A stretch of 64,000 nucleotides of DNA from Talpa occidentalis (GCF_014898055.3 NW_023604295.1:138786676-138850675); one strand, 5' to 3'. Numbered from the stretch's first letter, positions 36,444-50,770 are shown. Program-made: numbers and translations. The notes: a model not told the origin generated them from the sequence alone.

Positions 36444-37824
36444 AGACAGGTATTTATCAAAAACAGTATTCCAGTGGCTAACAGATTCATGAAAAGATGC
36501 TCAACATCACTAGTTACTAAGGCAAACTATGCAAATTAAACAACTACACAGACCCACAACAAAGGATGTAATCCAAAGGAATCACAATGCCAAATACTGC
36601 TGAGGATGTGTGCAAACTGAAACACTCATATGTAGTTCATATAAATGTGAAGTACATATTATTTTGGAACTAGTTTGAAGTTCCTTAAAAACATAACATA
36701 CACTTATCTTATGGCTCAGTAATTTCACTGCTAATGAAATGAATACATAAGACTATTCAAAGACCTGTATATTAATATTCATAGAACATTAGTCATAATA
36801 GCCCAAAGCTGGAATAATTTTAAAAACCTACCAACTGACTAAATGGAAAGCAAATGTGTTATATTGCTATGAAAGAATACTATTCATGAATTGAAAAGAA
36901 TAAACCACTGATACAATTTATAGTGTGAATGAGCCATAGACATAGCATGCTAAGTGAAAAAAAAAAGAGATGTAAAAGACTGCACTGGCTAATCTGGAAT
37001 ATGCAGGAAACTACAGAAAATAACACAGATGGTGGTTGCCTGAGGGTGGGGATGGGAACAAGGGTTGACTATATGAACACAAGGGAATTTGGGGAATTAG
37101 TAAAGATATCGCTAAACTGCATCATGGTGACTGATTATGAATTAACCACTAACACTAACTTTTATTGTAAATAAATTATACTAAGCAAAGTTGTTAAAAA
37201 TGACATTCTTCAAAAGAAGGAGGGAATATGCTAGTAAAGATAAAGACAAACAATCCAGGAAATTAGTAATTGAATGCTGGAAAGACATGAAGAGCTCAGG
37301 TAAGATTTGATATTACCTATCTAGTCACTGGTGGCAGATGGTAGAGGGATCCAGGGAAGAAAAAAAGAAAAAAAAAATAGAATCTATAACTTAACTGCTA
37401 TGTTTTGTTCACAATTTTCAGTGGAATTTCATAATTATTTTGAAAAGCCTGGGAAAATTTGTGGTAGAGATAAGCAAATAATAATAAATAATTACCAGTT
37501 CTCCCCAAACTCTAGAAACTTGAACAAGAAAAAAATGTTACTCACTCAGCAGTAAATAATACCAACAGTGTCAAAATACAATAAATAAAAAACATTTACC
37601 ATCAAATTCATATATGTCTCCTATAAGATGATGTGTAAATGAACAGTGTGTCTGTGGGCTGGAGGGCGTCAGAGGAGAACAAGTTGGGGGGAGGGTGACA
37701 AAATGTGGGGTAAAATGAGGCTCATACAAAGCCAGAATTTGATTAAAAACGTAAATGTAAAAAACTCAAAAAAAGAATATGGAAAGTCTAAAATGGAGGT
37801 AACTGCTAATCGTGACCACTAAGT

Positions 37825-37874
37825 GACTTGAAAGAGGTTGTACCGGAAAGACTTGAAAGAGGTTGTACTGGAAC
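37825..37874. repeat. 25-bp tandem duplication
   Basis: Two adjacent copies of a 25-base unit starting gacttgaaagaggttgtac, differing at two positions. Confidence 0.9.
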
Positions 37875-38059
37875 AAAGACTCAGGGAGAGGTAGGGAAGT
37901 GTGGGGCAGAGCATTATTCTATTAAGAGACCTGGGATGCTATCTTACCATCATCTATTCTCATGTATCCTTTGATTTAAAAGTTAGTAAATATTCCACAA
38001 CTTAACAATTTGGTTGAAATGCATGACCTAATATTTTAGCACAGTAATTGAACCACAGT

Positions 38060-38270
38060 GGAAAAGTTTTAATATCCTATCTCATTCAGAGCCAAATTTT
38101 TAAAACGTCTCCCCTCACACCCCAATATGAATCTGTACCAAACCATTCTTGCATTCACATGTTTAATTCACTTCTTACTGCATCCTCTCACTCTTCTCAA
38201 ACAACTTCCATCTTTTCCTCATCCATCAAAACCGCACAAATTGCTCAAGGTCATGTTTGTATATTAATTG
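38060..38270 (+). mobile_element. Possible L2 fragment
   Basis: Pyrimidine-rich block with ctcttctcaaacaacttcc and gctcaaggtcatg resembles the L2 coding strand, at low similarity. Confidence 0.3.
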
Positions 38271-38710
38271 CATCTTGAAGTTTTCTTCAGCCATATTCTC
38301 ATTTAAAAATTCAGATCTTGGCCCTTGAGGATGCATTCTTTGAATGTGGGGCAGTGACAGCCATCATTAGTAGTGAACACTTGTTGAGTTCTTGTGTGTG
38401 ACAAACTATTGTGTTTGTGGACATGACTGGCAAACAACTGTGAGGGCTATTGGGTGTGAGAGTGTAGAATATTTGGTTTACAGTTACACAGTGAGGGAGA
38501 GGAAACTCTCCATGTGAAGACAGAGCTGCTGGCATTAGTGACAAAGGGTGGACAGAGAACAGCACGGGAGGGTCTGTTTTGGCTACAGGCAAATGATGAT
38601 TCATTTTGGACTGGCAAGTTGGGAAGCATCAAGGACATCCAAGTGGAAATCCTGAGCTGACAGCAGGATAAATGGTCTGCTGGTCTGAAGCCTACATGGT
38701 AGATGTATTT

Positions 38711-38950
38711 TTTTTTAATTTATTTTTATTTTTGTGTAGAACTGGGGTGTAGGCCAGAGGTGGGGGGGTGAGAGGATTCACCAGAGACAGAATGGGGAGC
38801 AGAACAGGCGGATTGACTGAAATTCACTGCTGAGGGAAGCAGCAGGTGAGACATGCTGCACCATGTGGGAAGCTCCCTGACCTGGGAATCAAACTTAGGC
38901 CAAGGGGTGACAGTGCTGAGATCTAATCCCTAGGCCACCAGGGAGACCCC
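38711..38950 (-). mobile_element. tRNA-derived SINE
   Basis: Plus strand: tttttaatttatttttattt, aactggggtgtaggccagag, ending ggccaccagggagacccc. Flanks ctacatggtagatgta and ctacccagcagatata look like a decayed target-site duplication. Confidence 0.9.
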
Positions 38951-39589
38951 CTACCCAGCAGATATAAATGTTTTCCTGTTAGAAAAAAAAGCAAGTGTGT
39001 GTTTGAGATTCCTTAGAAGAGAGGACAGAGAGAACAATCTGCCTGGGGTCCTACAAATCTGGGGTGCAGATTCCAGTGCATGAACTAGTGAAATGACTAA
39101 AGGAAATGCTGGAGAAAATGGCATCATGAAATCAAGTGTGAGGGAGGATTTCTGAAGGTATGTTTTAAAAAAAATGTCAACTTTTAGGGTTGACTCTGTA
39201 AGAAGCTAGGGCAGGGCAGAAAACAAGGTTTGATTAAATTAAAAAGCTTTGATTCATTGACTAAATTACACAAAAGAATGGAAATTCCCCTAAGCAGTTC
39301 TAGTTAGTCTGTTAAGAACTGAACCTGTGTTTGGGGATCTCTACTATATATGTTGGCTTGATGAACCCCTAATACAAAGAAAATTTAAAAATGAACCAAA
39401 CTAGAGGTGTTCAAGGGTGTCTGAGTATACCAATCACAAGATGTGTGACTCACTGGCTTTTCAGAAGAGTTTCAAAACCACCATACCTTTTAGTGGAATT
39501 CATGAAAGTGGATAGAAATGGCATGAATAAATGCACAAATATTGCTGTTAGTCAGGATGTGATGTATGGATACATACATGAAAAAAGTA

Positions 39590-40690
39590 GTTCCTTAAAA
39601 AGCATAAAGCACATAGAAATTTCTAGAAGAAAAATCCTGTCATCTTGGGTGAAGCAAAGTTTTCTTATATTGAATATCAACAACAGGATACATGAAATAA
39701 AATGCAATAAAAATAACATAACAAATAATATTAAATAAAATTTTAATTATATTTCAAGAAAATAAAAATGTTCTGCTTTTCAAAAGGCACACAAGCCATA
39801 GACTGGGAGAAAATATTGACAAAGCACTTATCTGATAAAGGGTTGTATCCAAAACATAAAGGAACTTCCAAATTTCAATGGTAAGACAAAATAATGCCAC
39901 AAAGTGGGCAAAAAATCTAATCAGATACCCGAACAAAAAAAACAGATGGCAAATAAACACACAAAAATATGTTCATCATTGTTATTAAGCAAACGGTTAT
40001 CATAATCTTAATGAGAGAATACCTTACATCCATTAGAATGCATAAAGTAAAAAATACAGCAATACTAAATGCTGACCACACTCTATAGTGACAAGCTCTC
40101 CTGTAGCTGGAGGAAATGTAAAATTCTAGAGCTACTATGTAAAAAGAGTTTGACAGTTACCTGTAGAGGTAAGTATATGCTTACTACTCATCCCACTGCT
40201 AGCTATTTATTTATATAAAGTGAAAACTTATGTTCACATAACATTTGTACATAAAAGTTTATAGACTTTATTCATAATCAGTTGTCCTTTAACAGAGGAG
40301 AGACATACAAATACTCTGATACATCCATACAATGGAATACTATGCAGTGATAAAAAGAACAAGCTACTTATATTTGCAACAATATAGGTGAATTTCAACT
40401 GCATTATGAGTGAAAGAAACCAGATTCAAAAGGCTGCATACTGCATGATTCTCTGTATATAACATTCTAGAAGAGGCTGACCCATAATCAAAGTAATTGA
40501 GCAGTGGTTGTTAAAGGCTAGAGGTAGAGAATGAAACTGACCCCAAAGTAGCACAAGGGAATTATATTTGGAAAAGGATTGTGATTGGAGTGGTGACTGC
40601 AGTGGTGATTACACAAATGTATTTTTTTGTCACACTCACTATAAAAATGAATTTATCTACATATTATTACACCTGGATTTAAAAAGAATG
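39590..40690 (+). mobile_element. Old L1 3' end
   Basis: ctagaagaaaaatcctgtca, tagactgggagaaaatattg, tgataaagggttgtatccaa, tgttcatcattgttattaag, catacaatggaatactatgc and ttgagcagtggttgttaaag follow the order of L1 ORF2 end and 3'UTR. Diverged and not open. Confidence 0.85.
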
Positions 40691-41829
40691 GCTCTCAAAT
40701 GTAAATAAAAGCTAAACACATAAATCTGAAGGTCCTTCAAATATTTTTCCAAAAACAATTTATCTACTTACACTTTTAGAATCAAATGTGAGATTGCCTT
40801 TCTTCTTGTTACTTTACCATGGTTAAGTTTAGCAATTGTGTGTGTTTTATTTTAAAACAATTTAAATTTTGACAGTACAACATTGGTCATAGTAGTTAAC
40901 ATTCATATATTTTTTGGATGTAAAAAGGTAGAATTCTGACTCATAGGTTTCTGACTCTGCCCTATTCTTTACACATCATAAAACAGAAAGAAAAAAGAAA
41001 GAAGATATTAGTAGACAAATGCCAGCATTACCTTTTCTTTTTTCAGCACTAGAAGCTTTGGACAGAGGCTCCTTGAGGAAACCTCAGAAATTTAATTCTT
41101 ATCTTTGCCTATTTCAGTGCAGAAGAGTTCAACGGAGCAGGAGATGATGAAATATCACATGGATCACTGCAAGGTTGGTGGACTCTGGAGGATCTAGCAC
41201 TGACTGCAGTGTGAGTGGAAACCGAGTCAAGCAGTATCAGGTCTGCTGATTCAGAGAAGTGCCTATGAAATTGTCTCAGAGAGGTATATACAAAATTCTT
41301 CCTCGATCTTTTGAAACCATATTTTGCAAATTGGTACACCAAAATAGCCTCCTAACATCTTAAAAAAAAGAAAAAAAGCAAGTGCTTTGGTGATGAATTT
41401 GCCTTGAGCTCAATATACCTAACTCATTCAAAAATGGATTTGCACCCAATGTTTCCTACTAGAGAAAAGACATCATCACCACCACCTTGGAGCATCATCC
41501 ATGAAGATTTGTGCATTAATTTTTGTAAGAGAATTCTATAAGGACTCAAGGCCTGAAAACTAATCCTTGAGTAAGAAGGAAAACATCGGGACAATGTGTA
41601 CTGAAATCATCAAAACAAATGTAAAAGGCTACATGTATGCTTTTGGACAATAACAACTTTGAATTTCATTATTTGTTAAAGTGAACTCATATTTCACGAA
41701 AGCTTTCATAATGAAGTCACTGTATTTTGTATAATTATCCTAGAGTTAAATTTTGTGGTGTTTTCTCTTGGTTTAAAACTTAAAGTAACTATTGATGTGT
41801 CTATAAACTCAATTAAAAAGTTTGAGCCT

Positions 41830-42015
41830 AGATTTTACATCTAGCCTCAGAGGCAAAAACTCAGCTGCATTTACATTATTTATTCTATTTGTGCCTCAAT
41901 TAATTCTCCTGTAAAGAAGATCTAACAAATGTACCTGCCTCACAACCACCTCTAATGATTAAGAGGTGACATGTGTAATGTTTAGTGTACATAACGAATA
42001 CTCCATAAGTATAAA
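41830..42015 (+). repeat. MIR
   Basis: tgtgcctcaattaattctcc, gtaaagaagatctaac, gtacctgcctcacaacc and a tail with aacgaatactccataag follow the MIR order. Confidence 0.65.
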
Positions 42016-45000
42016 ATGATTTTTTCCTGAAGATCCAAGAGAAGTATGCTTTTTAAAGATATAATTATATATATAAAAGAAATGAAAGAGTTTAGGGTAA
42101 TATGCATTTCAACGAAATTATTTTTGAAGTCATTTTAAAATGTTTCCACTTTTACAAAATTGTCAAGTATTTCATAATTGCATCAATATTTTTCATTTTT
42201 CTGAATAGTGTGCTAGTCACCAAATTAAATATAATTCTCAGCTAAACACACATAATAAGAAGAAAACTGCAGACTACATATTTATTAATGAGCTACACAA
42301 TGAAGTATAACATTTTAATTTTAAGAATGCACTTTAAAGTAATGATCCTTTAGCTTAACAAATGACAGCAATTATTTTCTTTGAGCTATTCTTAAGTAAA
42401 ACAGGTAATGTATCAGTAAACATTTTAAATGGTTCTATAAAATATACATAGTTCAGTGGTAACATTAAATACCACCCATTTTGTGACAATGGCTAATAAA
42501 CACTCTAAGATCAAATGTAAAACCAACACTGAAAAAGCAATGCAAGCTAACATAAAAATTCATTCATTGGAGGAGGGAATAATAAAAAAAAGTTGTTTGA
42601 AAATATTTTTAAAATATCATGATTATTAATTTAACACAGAAATTTAAAGTTGAGATTTTTTCAATTCAAAAAGATAATACTAATCCAGAGTTTGTTCAAT
42701 GTTTCTAAAAATCAATTTGTGTCTCTTAGTATTCACATAACTCATGTAATGCTCATAATTAAAAATTACTTGAAAAGAAAAAATACTTCTCTTGACTTGA
42801 TGAAAAGGCCCCAAATAACAATTTAAATTCATGCTCTGAACAGAACTGTCACAAAGATAATCTGGTTATAATGATTTTTATAGAATAACTTTGATTTTTT
42901 CCCCAAAAAAATTCTCTTTGGAAATCATATCCATTTTCTATAATTTATTTTATCATATTTTATTCCTTAGTGACTATTTAAAAATAATCTATGATTTCCA
43001 TTACATATAATTACCAAATTGAGTGGAAAATATATTTATATCTTTATAAACTGCAGATGCAGGCAGCTGAAAATGAGCAGAATGTTTTACAGACATGGAG
43101 AGTTTTCCACATTTTTTAGTTACTGAATAAAAGCATATGAAATTGAACAAAAATCTCTCTACTGCCCCACTGACAGTGTTAAATATTGGATCCAGGCAAA
43201 GGGTGAGAATATACCTTTGAGTACAAGGTTTTGAGATCAAACTTTCAAAATGTAGAGTTCCTTTATGGATCATCTTCTCAAAACAAACCAGACATCGGGG
43301 TATAGGTAAATGGGACATTTAAATTGTAGTTTACATTTATTCTTTAGTTTCCTTTTTCATGGTGTATCTCACATTCAAGTAATTCTCAACTTCATTAATT
43401 AATGAATACCCTGAGCAGCAAACTTTGTTATTTGTTATCCATTCCTCAACCATTAAGTTATTCATTTCAGTCTGTAAGAATTCACTGAGTTTCTATTTAA
43501 GTACAAGGAAAAAATTGACCTGAACTTGGGACAAATGTGAAGTTTGCTGGTGTTTAAGATTTGGGTATATTTACTTTTGAAAACATCTCCATAATCAATA
43601 GTAGTTTTTTCTTCTGAACAATTTAAATAGTGGTTATTTAAATAAGTAATTTAAATAAAGGTTAGTTTGACATAAATCCTAACACTGTACTCCAGAAACA
43701 TTCTCAATATATAACAAACAGGAAAAAAAAAACCTGCTAATACTATTTCTAGCTGATTTAATTGTGAGAATAATGACTTCTGTAAATCACTTTAGTGCCC
43801 AGGGCTGTGCCAGCTGGACAATCAACGTTACTGAAGATTATACTGGGACAATGGATGGGCACATTAAAATGTGAGAAATTCAGACCAGAGTCTACTTTGG
43901 GGTTTGATTTATCTGGAATAGTTATCTTTAACATGATAGCAATGGGAAATTGCCAAATTACTACTGAATTATGCTGGGTATGTGATGTCTTTGAACTCTA
44001 GCTCCTAATTTTAAACTAATAGAGCACACGGTGTCCTATAATCCTAAAATGCATTATGCTGTGAATAATAAAAACAATAAAAAACATAACCTTCATATGA
44101 AAAAAAATTATGCTTTAAATTGAAATGGTTGATGCAAACTGTTACTAATTGGGCTGTTCACTGGAAAGAAAAAAATTCTGGAGCATACCCAAGAGCTGCA
44201 GAAGAGAAAGGAAAGGTGAATGAGAATGGCAATTATGCTCTTTCTTGGCATGTAACCATATTTGGAAAGAAAAGTTATCCATGATGTAGCATTAAATTAA
44301 TTCTCTTATTTGGTTAAATGTACCTCTTTTCAGCATCTCTTTCTTTCTATACATTAAGTGCCTGGCTTAAAGAAAAATCCTGAATTTAGTTCAAATTCTT
44401 CTACTTGAGATTTGATTGATCTTCAAATAATTATTAATAATTATCAGTGTTAGGTTTGTATTTTCAATCTATTTCATCATCGCTATCTTTGTCTTGTTTT
44501 GAAGGCTGCAGCGCTCCAAGTGTTTCATAACAGCATATGACCATTTTCATGTACTTGGTTGGCACTGTGCTTGAGTTGTAAAATTCTAAAATCAAGGTCT
44601 ACTCTTACTTCTGTTCGAATTCTTCCTAGATTGGTGTAAGTCTTGGCCGTACTATGTGACTTATTAAATTTATTCTGGCAAATATTTAATTCCAAAAATT
44701 AAATTTATTCCAACAAATATTTGGCAAGAGTTGGGCCAAGAAGAGTTGGAGATGGCAGTTGGACAATGCTTCCTCTTGAGACAGAAATGGTGCTGATTTC
44801 AAAGCAACCAAAGTCAGTCAAACACAGAAGGCAAGAGGAAAAATAAGCTGCTGAGGGCCAGATCTATCAGAGGCTGGTAACCCAGGGAAATGAAGAGTCA
44901 GAACAGATCAAGAACGAAGTCTATGCATGGACACAGACCAAGAGACACCCATAGCCACTGCTGCTGCCCATTCTTGCTGTACATCCTCCCTCCCAGGCCC

Positions 45001-48000
45001 TGGAGAAGGGTTCGGGAATTCAAAAGACTGAGGACTATGTACCCTATATTGGGTATATTGGTATTTAATGTGCCCTATTTATTTGAAAAAGTGAAAAGAT
45101 ACCCAATAGAAAATTATACAGTGGAATCATGAAATAAGGATTAAAAGATACATAAAGATAATAAGATGGAAAAAGGATATGTTATGTACAATTCTGTCTT
45201 ATTATATATAAATACTTTATACTCTATATAACTATATAATATGCATAGTACTTCAGAATTGAGAATACTTGGTAAGATCTCTTAATAGTAAATGACTTAT
45301 TTTATGTTCTATTTTTAATGCTTTATATTTCATTTCTTTTGCTTAACTTATATGAATGACAAGTATGTAAATATTTAAGAATATTATTTACTGACTTTAA
45401 AAGATTTACCCTGCAAATTAAGTAAATACCAATTTTCTAGCCTCTTCATAATACCACAGTGATGCAAATGTGGAAAAGTTATTGTTTTCTATCCCTTAAA
45501 TACTATGCTTAAATTGACACAAACATCAATGTTTCCAAAAACTCTGGTCACCATCCAGAATGGAAAAAATAGCCACAATTTCAAGAAACCGTTGTTACTC
45601 TCTTTATCTTTTTAAATAGATTAGTTATCCATTCTTAAAGTCAATGCCTGACTCAAAACTTTTCGTGGATAGAGCATTAATGAAATTTGAACGCTGTAAA
45701 AATCTCATGCTAAGAAAGAAAAATCACTTTCAGTTGAAAAATGTTTGACAGTAATTAATCCTGGATACACACTACTGTGAATTCATTGAGTCTGCCCATA
45801 AAATTACTGATTACAAAATTATTTCAGTTAACTAAATTGTATAATACCACCCTCTACTTTGTAAACCTACTTAATGGGATCTGTGATATGTGAGGTTTTG
45901 AGTTGGAATATAAAGAATGTTCAGAATATTTAGAGAATCCAGGGTAACATCCACAATTTAAGGAGAAAAAAATACTCTATTTTCTTGGAAAGTCTAAAGC
46001 ATCAGGACTAATATTTCCTAGTATTAGAAAGGTATTATAGAAGGATGTATTATATTTTGTAATTATATTTCCTATTCTAGTTCCTTATATTATATTTCCT
46101 AATATTAAGACTAAAATGCCTTGACTCATGTCAGGATCTTTTTCTAAACAAAAAAGCAACTCTGTTTCCTTTGCAACTTAGGGACCTAGTGTGAGGCAGC
46201 GGAATGCATCTACAGATACAAAATTCAGTGAGACAATATCCTTCCTTCTGGGCCTTATGATCAAGTAGGATATTCATTAGGAGAGATTTTAGCATTTCAA
46301 TCTGTGTTATTAGGTTTGGGATATGTAGAGTATTAACTTTGATGAGTCGGGAAGATTTTAGTTATGACTCAAGTCAAATGCAAGCAACCACAGTATGAAT
46401 TTATGGGTGAGGAAATCCAAGTTATAATACTATAAATACATAATTCAATTGGCTGCAAGGGGAGGAAGGTAAGAACCTCTTGACAGTTTGGGAGACTGGC
46501 ATCCTGAATGCATGGGACTCGGTCCAGGGAGCTCCTGGAATTCTTCCTTCTACAAGGAGGAAATTGCCACTTCTCATGCCTAAGAGTCCCCAGCAATGTT
46601 CACCGAACTCTGGAGAGGCTTCAAGCTCATGAGCGTGGAGTCCTGAAGCATCTCGAATTGCTTCAAATCTAATGTCTATATTTATACCAATTTTCAGAAG
46701 CATATTACCAGGGCCTTCTGTTAATTTTAACTGCATGTGACTCAGACCTCTAGGTCACTCTATCAGCGGTGTGTTGGGGTTTGTCTCCTCCACTGCCTGT
46801 CTATAGAAACAGCCAGGTCAAGTTCCAGGAGCTATCATGTTAAGATCCTCAAGTAATGCAGCCAACAGCTGGCCTAACAACAGCCCCTACGAAAAGTCTG
46901 TGCATTTTAGGTATACACAAGTACATCAAGAGCTTGAAAAAGAACGGACAGTTTAGATATTTACAAAACAGGAACGTCCTGCATTGAGGCCTGCTTGGGT
47001 GTGTCTAGGCAGATCATAGATGGAGTACTTTGTGTGGGTGCTTTATTTTAAGACAGAAGGGAATGATCCAGATGTCACCTACAGTGACAGTAATACTGAA
47101 ATTTGAGTCATATAAAATGTTCAGAGCACAAGAGAGCCACAAGAAATATTCAAGAGGATAGGATACATTCTCTCAAGTAGTTATTGGGTTGACATGAAAG
47201 ACTTCTCTTTTACTCAGGGGACAGAACTAGAATCAATGTACAAAAACAAATTTTTCATTCATTTTTAAGAAATAATTTCCTAAGGTCTCTGTATTTCCAG
47301 TAATGTCATGTAGAGTAGGGAGGCTCACATCATACCGAAGCAAAGTAACTCATGAGCGACGGAAGACAGCTGGCCAGAAAATATTAATATCAGAAGATGA
47401 TGTCATAAGACATTCTCTATTTACTAGTATCTAAATTTTCCCCACCATTTTTATTGAGACAATGTGTCTCTTTGGCTCACAAAAATGCCTTTGTATCCCC
47501 ACTAACTCTGTGCTACCCTCTGTTCCCAGGCTAGGCCAACGAGGCTCCCCTTTATGGAAATTCTTACAAAGAAACCACACAGGTGATGTCTTTGGAAGTG
47601 AACAACTTAATGTCAACAGATTAGAAAGAAAGATGTGAAGTTCTACTCTGACATCCAGAGACAACCAGGAACTTTTCAGTCTTGGCTATGAAATTTTAAT
47701 GAAATCTCTGCACTATAACAGTATCAACATTTTAAGGAAAAAAATCCCTTTTAATCTACATTCACAGTTAGTAGGTGTCTGTTCTATCATATGTTGAATA
47801 ATACATTTCTAAAATAGCCTACTCCCCCTTCTAATTCTCACATCTAATTGACTTATTTTTTCTTTTGAGGTTTACAATTTACAAAGTTTTGCAAGTCAGT
47901 TTATGTTTTAATACAACTGAAGGTTAAAAAGACTTTGGTTGGTCCATGCTGTGAGTTTTAGTATAAGTAACTCCACCAAGAAGAACTTGGTGACAGTATT

Positions 48001-48938
48001 AAAATTCAGAATAACACACAAACAAATTAAAACACTATTGAAATTCCAAGCAACCACAAAATTGTCAAAGGTCACCATGCATCAGTTATTCACAGAAAGC
48101 CATTAAAGTAAAGCAGATGCCAGATGTTGATAAACTCTTCGTTGCTTAATTTATTAACCAGATGCAGAAATTTATTTATCGCTTGAGTGCTTAGATGCCA
48201 CTAAGATATGCATGTTAAGAATATATAGAGAGGGAGATAGAAGTGTCTTCTGACTGTATCATGCAGCATGACAATGCATACCAATAAGTAATGTGCTTCT
48301 GCTTCCTGTTCCCCATTTACATAATTCAAAACTTTGACATCATGAAAATATATCATGGGATTGCATCCTGTGGCATTATGTATAAAATTTACAGTGTGGT
48401 TATAAAAGCTTTGAAAATGGAGGCATAGGGAAAGGAGATGTACTTAAAAACTAACCAAGATGGATTAGGAATTTAAGTTGTGAACTGAACATATTCTTTA
48501 CTAGGATGCTGTTACAACTAACTGATTTTAATTACTTATATGTAAATAATGATGCCAGTGGTATTCTGAATAATTAACAACAGCAAAAATAAATAGATTA
48601 GATAAAAACAAATTTACTTTTTACAGAACAAATATCATAATCGGTCTTCACTTGAAAACTATAATGATATGATTGCAAATCTTTGCTCAGAAACAAAGGT
48701 TGGACTTGTCAAGTACATCATGCAAATAAAACTCAAGGTCAACTTCATTACACGGCTTAGAAGGAAGAAGGATAAAATAAGGATCAGGGGAGAGGGAGAA
48801 ATGGAATTAGACCAAACAGCAGTCATGTTGCTTAGCTATATCTTTAGTTTAGCTTAATATGTTTTAATATATTAAATCCCTTTGGGATTGTCAAAGGTTT
48901 TTTTATATATGTATCAAGGCATTCAACGTGTGCCAGCG

Positions 48939-49221
48939 GTTTTTTGTTTTTTTTTTTTTGTTTTTTAAATTAATTTATTTATTTATACAAGCACTGGGTA
49001 TAGTCAGAAGCATGGGAGGGTGAGAGAATTCACCAGAGACAGAGTGGGGAACAGAACAGGCAGACTGACAAAATACACTGCTGAGGGGAGCAGCGGGCGG
49101 CAGGAGAAGTCTGCGCGCCATGTGGGACCCTCGCTGGCGGCCGGGGATCGAACCGGTGCTGCAGAGGCTGTGAGCAGCTTTGCAGCCCAGTGCCCAACCA
49201 TTGCGCCACCAGGGAAGGCCC
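48939..49221 (-). mobile_element. tRNA-derived SINE with target-site duplication
   Basis: Flanked by tgtgccagcg at 48929-48938 and 49222-49231. Plus strand ends gcgccaccagggaaggccc; belongs to the gcactgggta subfamily. Confidence 0.94.
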
Positions 49222-49334
49222 TGTGCCAGCGTTTTTAAAAGAGATTTTCTGGTTTTAAATATAGTTCAGAGGAGCACTGATGCGATGAATAATTTCATCT
49301 TCGCTGTAATTACTAACAAAACAATGGACATAGT

Positions 49335-49570
49335 AGATGGAGTGTGGATCTGGAATAAATGAAGACCTGAGTCCGAATTTGATCTTTGTATGGTTACATG
49401 CTATAAAGCCTACTCTACTTGGGACTGTCACCTAACTTTATTAAGTTTCAGTTTCATCATCTGTAAAAGGAGAACAATAATGTCCATATCATTGGGTTGT
49501 TCGCAAATGAAATGTAAAAATGCAATTAGCACAGTGTCTGAGTATTTCAGGTACTAGATGAATGACATAA
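49335..49570 (+). repeat. MIR
   Basis: tcacctaactttattaagtt, cagtttcatcatctgtaaaa, ggttgttcgcaaatgaaatg, agcacagtgtctgagtattt and actagatgaatgac match the MIR body and tail in order. Confidence 0.8.
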
Positions 49571-50019
49571 GTATAAATTGAAAGAAAAAAGAAAAGGAGA
49601 AAAAGAAAGTGGAGTTAGATGGCAATATTTCACAGCTCATATTAATTTCTCTGTGTCAGTTTTCTCATCTCTAAAATAACACTATCAAGACAAGACCAGT
49701 ACCACTGACTCGGCAGGTCTGGGGGGTGGTGAGGATAGCATGGGCACCTGTGAAGGGGTAAATATGTAACCCCGAAATGATATCGACATGTAAATGACTG
49801 ACAAATTATTTTTAAAATGATGTGCACACGTATTAAAACAAAAATAGAGAAGTCCTTGTTAGTTTACATTCTGCAATGTTCAAACCAAAAATAATAAATA
49901 GAGTTATGCTATTTTTTGAAACTTTCTCTTCCATTGTATCCAAACATTTGAACTGGGGGGGTTATTTCTGCATCTTTTATATGAAACTGGAGGCCTCCAT
50001 ATAATTAATGGAATTCTTA

Positions 50020-50770
50020 GAAATTTAAAGCTCTAAGCAAGCAGAAAATGCCAGAGAGGGGGTGCACATAAGGTGCAAGTTATACAGAAAGCAGAGCCTG
50101 GGGAGTAAATCCTGTCTGGGGTTGTGGGGCTTTTGCACAGTTCACACTGGTACCTGCAAGGGCATCCTGAACTCTGGAATCTGAGTGTAATAGAAACAGA
50201 GTCTTCTGGCTCTAAATAACCAGTTATCCTGCCAACCAAAACTCATTTTCCCCTTCACCCTGACACCTCAGGACAGCACAAAGTCCTCTATAAGAGAGGA
50301 TAAAATGCAAAGAGAACCAATCCCTTCCTGTTAAAAAGGAAATTGTTTTCTGAGTGGTTAGTCCACCCACAGCTTTGCAAAGCACAAGACGCCCTGTAAT
50401 TAAACTTTTCATCTAGATGTAAATGTGAACATTGTGTCTATCCATGCAGGGCACTTCTCACACAGACCAAAGGAACTTGGCTTTCCCACAGAAGCTCTAC
50501 AACTCGGCGAATGAAAAAGCAGGCAGCACAGTGAATGAACGAGTCCAGACCGCCAAGTTGACTGGCTTTGCCATTCACTAGAATGGGTCTTGCAGAAATA
50601 CTGGTTTCCTGGTTCATGACGTTTGAACGATTATACCTGGGGTCTGATGTTATTTTAAGGCCCAAAGCTGCAGCGCATGACGGATAGCTCGTTCCGCCAT
50701 AGTGGTGTGACAGCTTATTGTTGGAGGGCAGGAACCAGATGCATGGAATCAGGTTCAAAAGAGCTACTTG
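50020..50770. other. Non-repetitive, CpG-enriched candidate regulatory patch
   Basis: No repeat family recognised. The right half (50440-50760) has about ten CpGs (for example gaacgattatacctgggg, gcagcgcatgacggatagct, cgttccgccatagtgg) in an intron that averages far fewer. A minus-strand open frame (50438-50758) covers it but resembles no family I know. Candidate enhancer or an unrecognised old retrocopy. Confidence 0.3.

Larger units (their letters stand above)
34082..37190 (+). mobile_element. Old L1 (ORF2 and 3' end) carrying three later insertions
   Basis: Host L1 pieces are 34082-34905, 35153-35694, about 35842-35861 and 36444-37190. Order is diagnostic: ctatgaaaagctctcagcta, atagatac[younger L1]…atccagaaacaaag, caatgggaaaagaagaac, ctaaatgcaagagctaag, atgaaaagatgctcaacatc, then the end with gcatgctaagtgaaa and tgactgattatgaattaacc. 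Removing the younger L1, the SINE and the LTR restores the normal L1 order. ORF2 is broken throughout. Confidence 0.85.

Noticed and set aside
50438..50758. Minus-strand 106-codon frame as a small gene or rRNA/NUMT piece.
   Set aside because: I could not match it to 18S or 28S rRNA, mitochondrial genes or any protein family; it is kept only as a CpG-rich candidate element.
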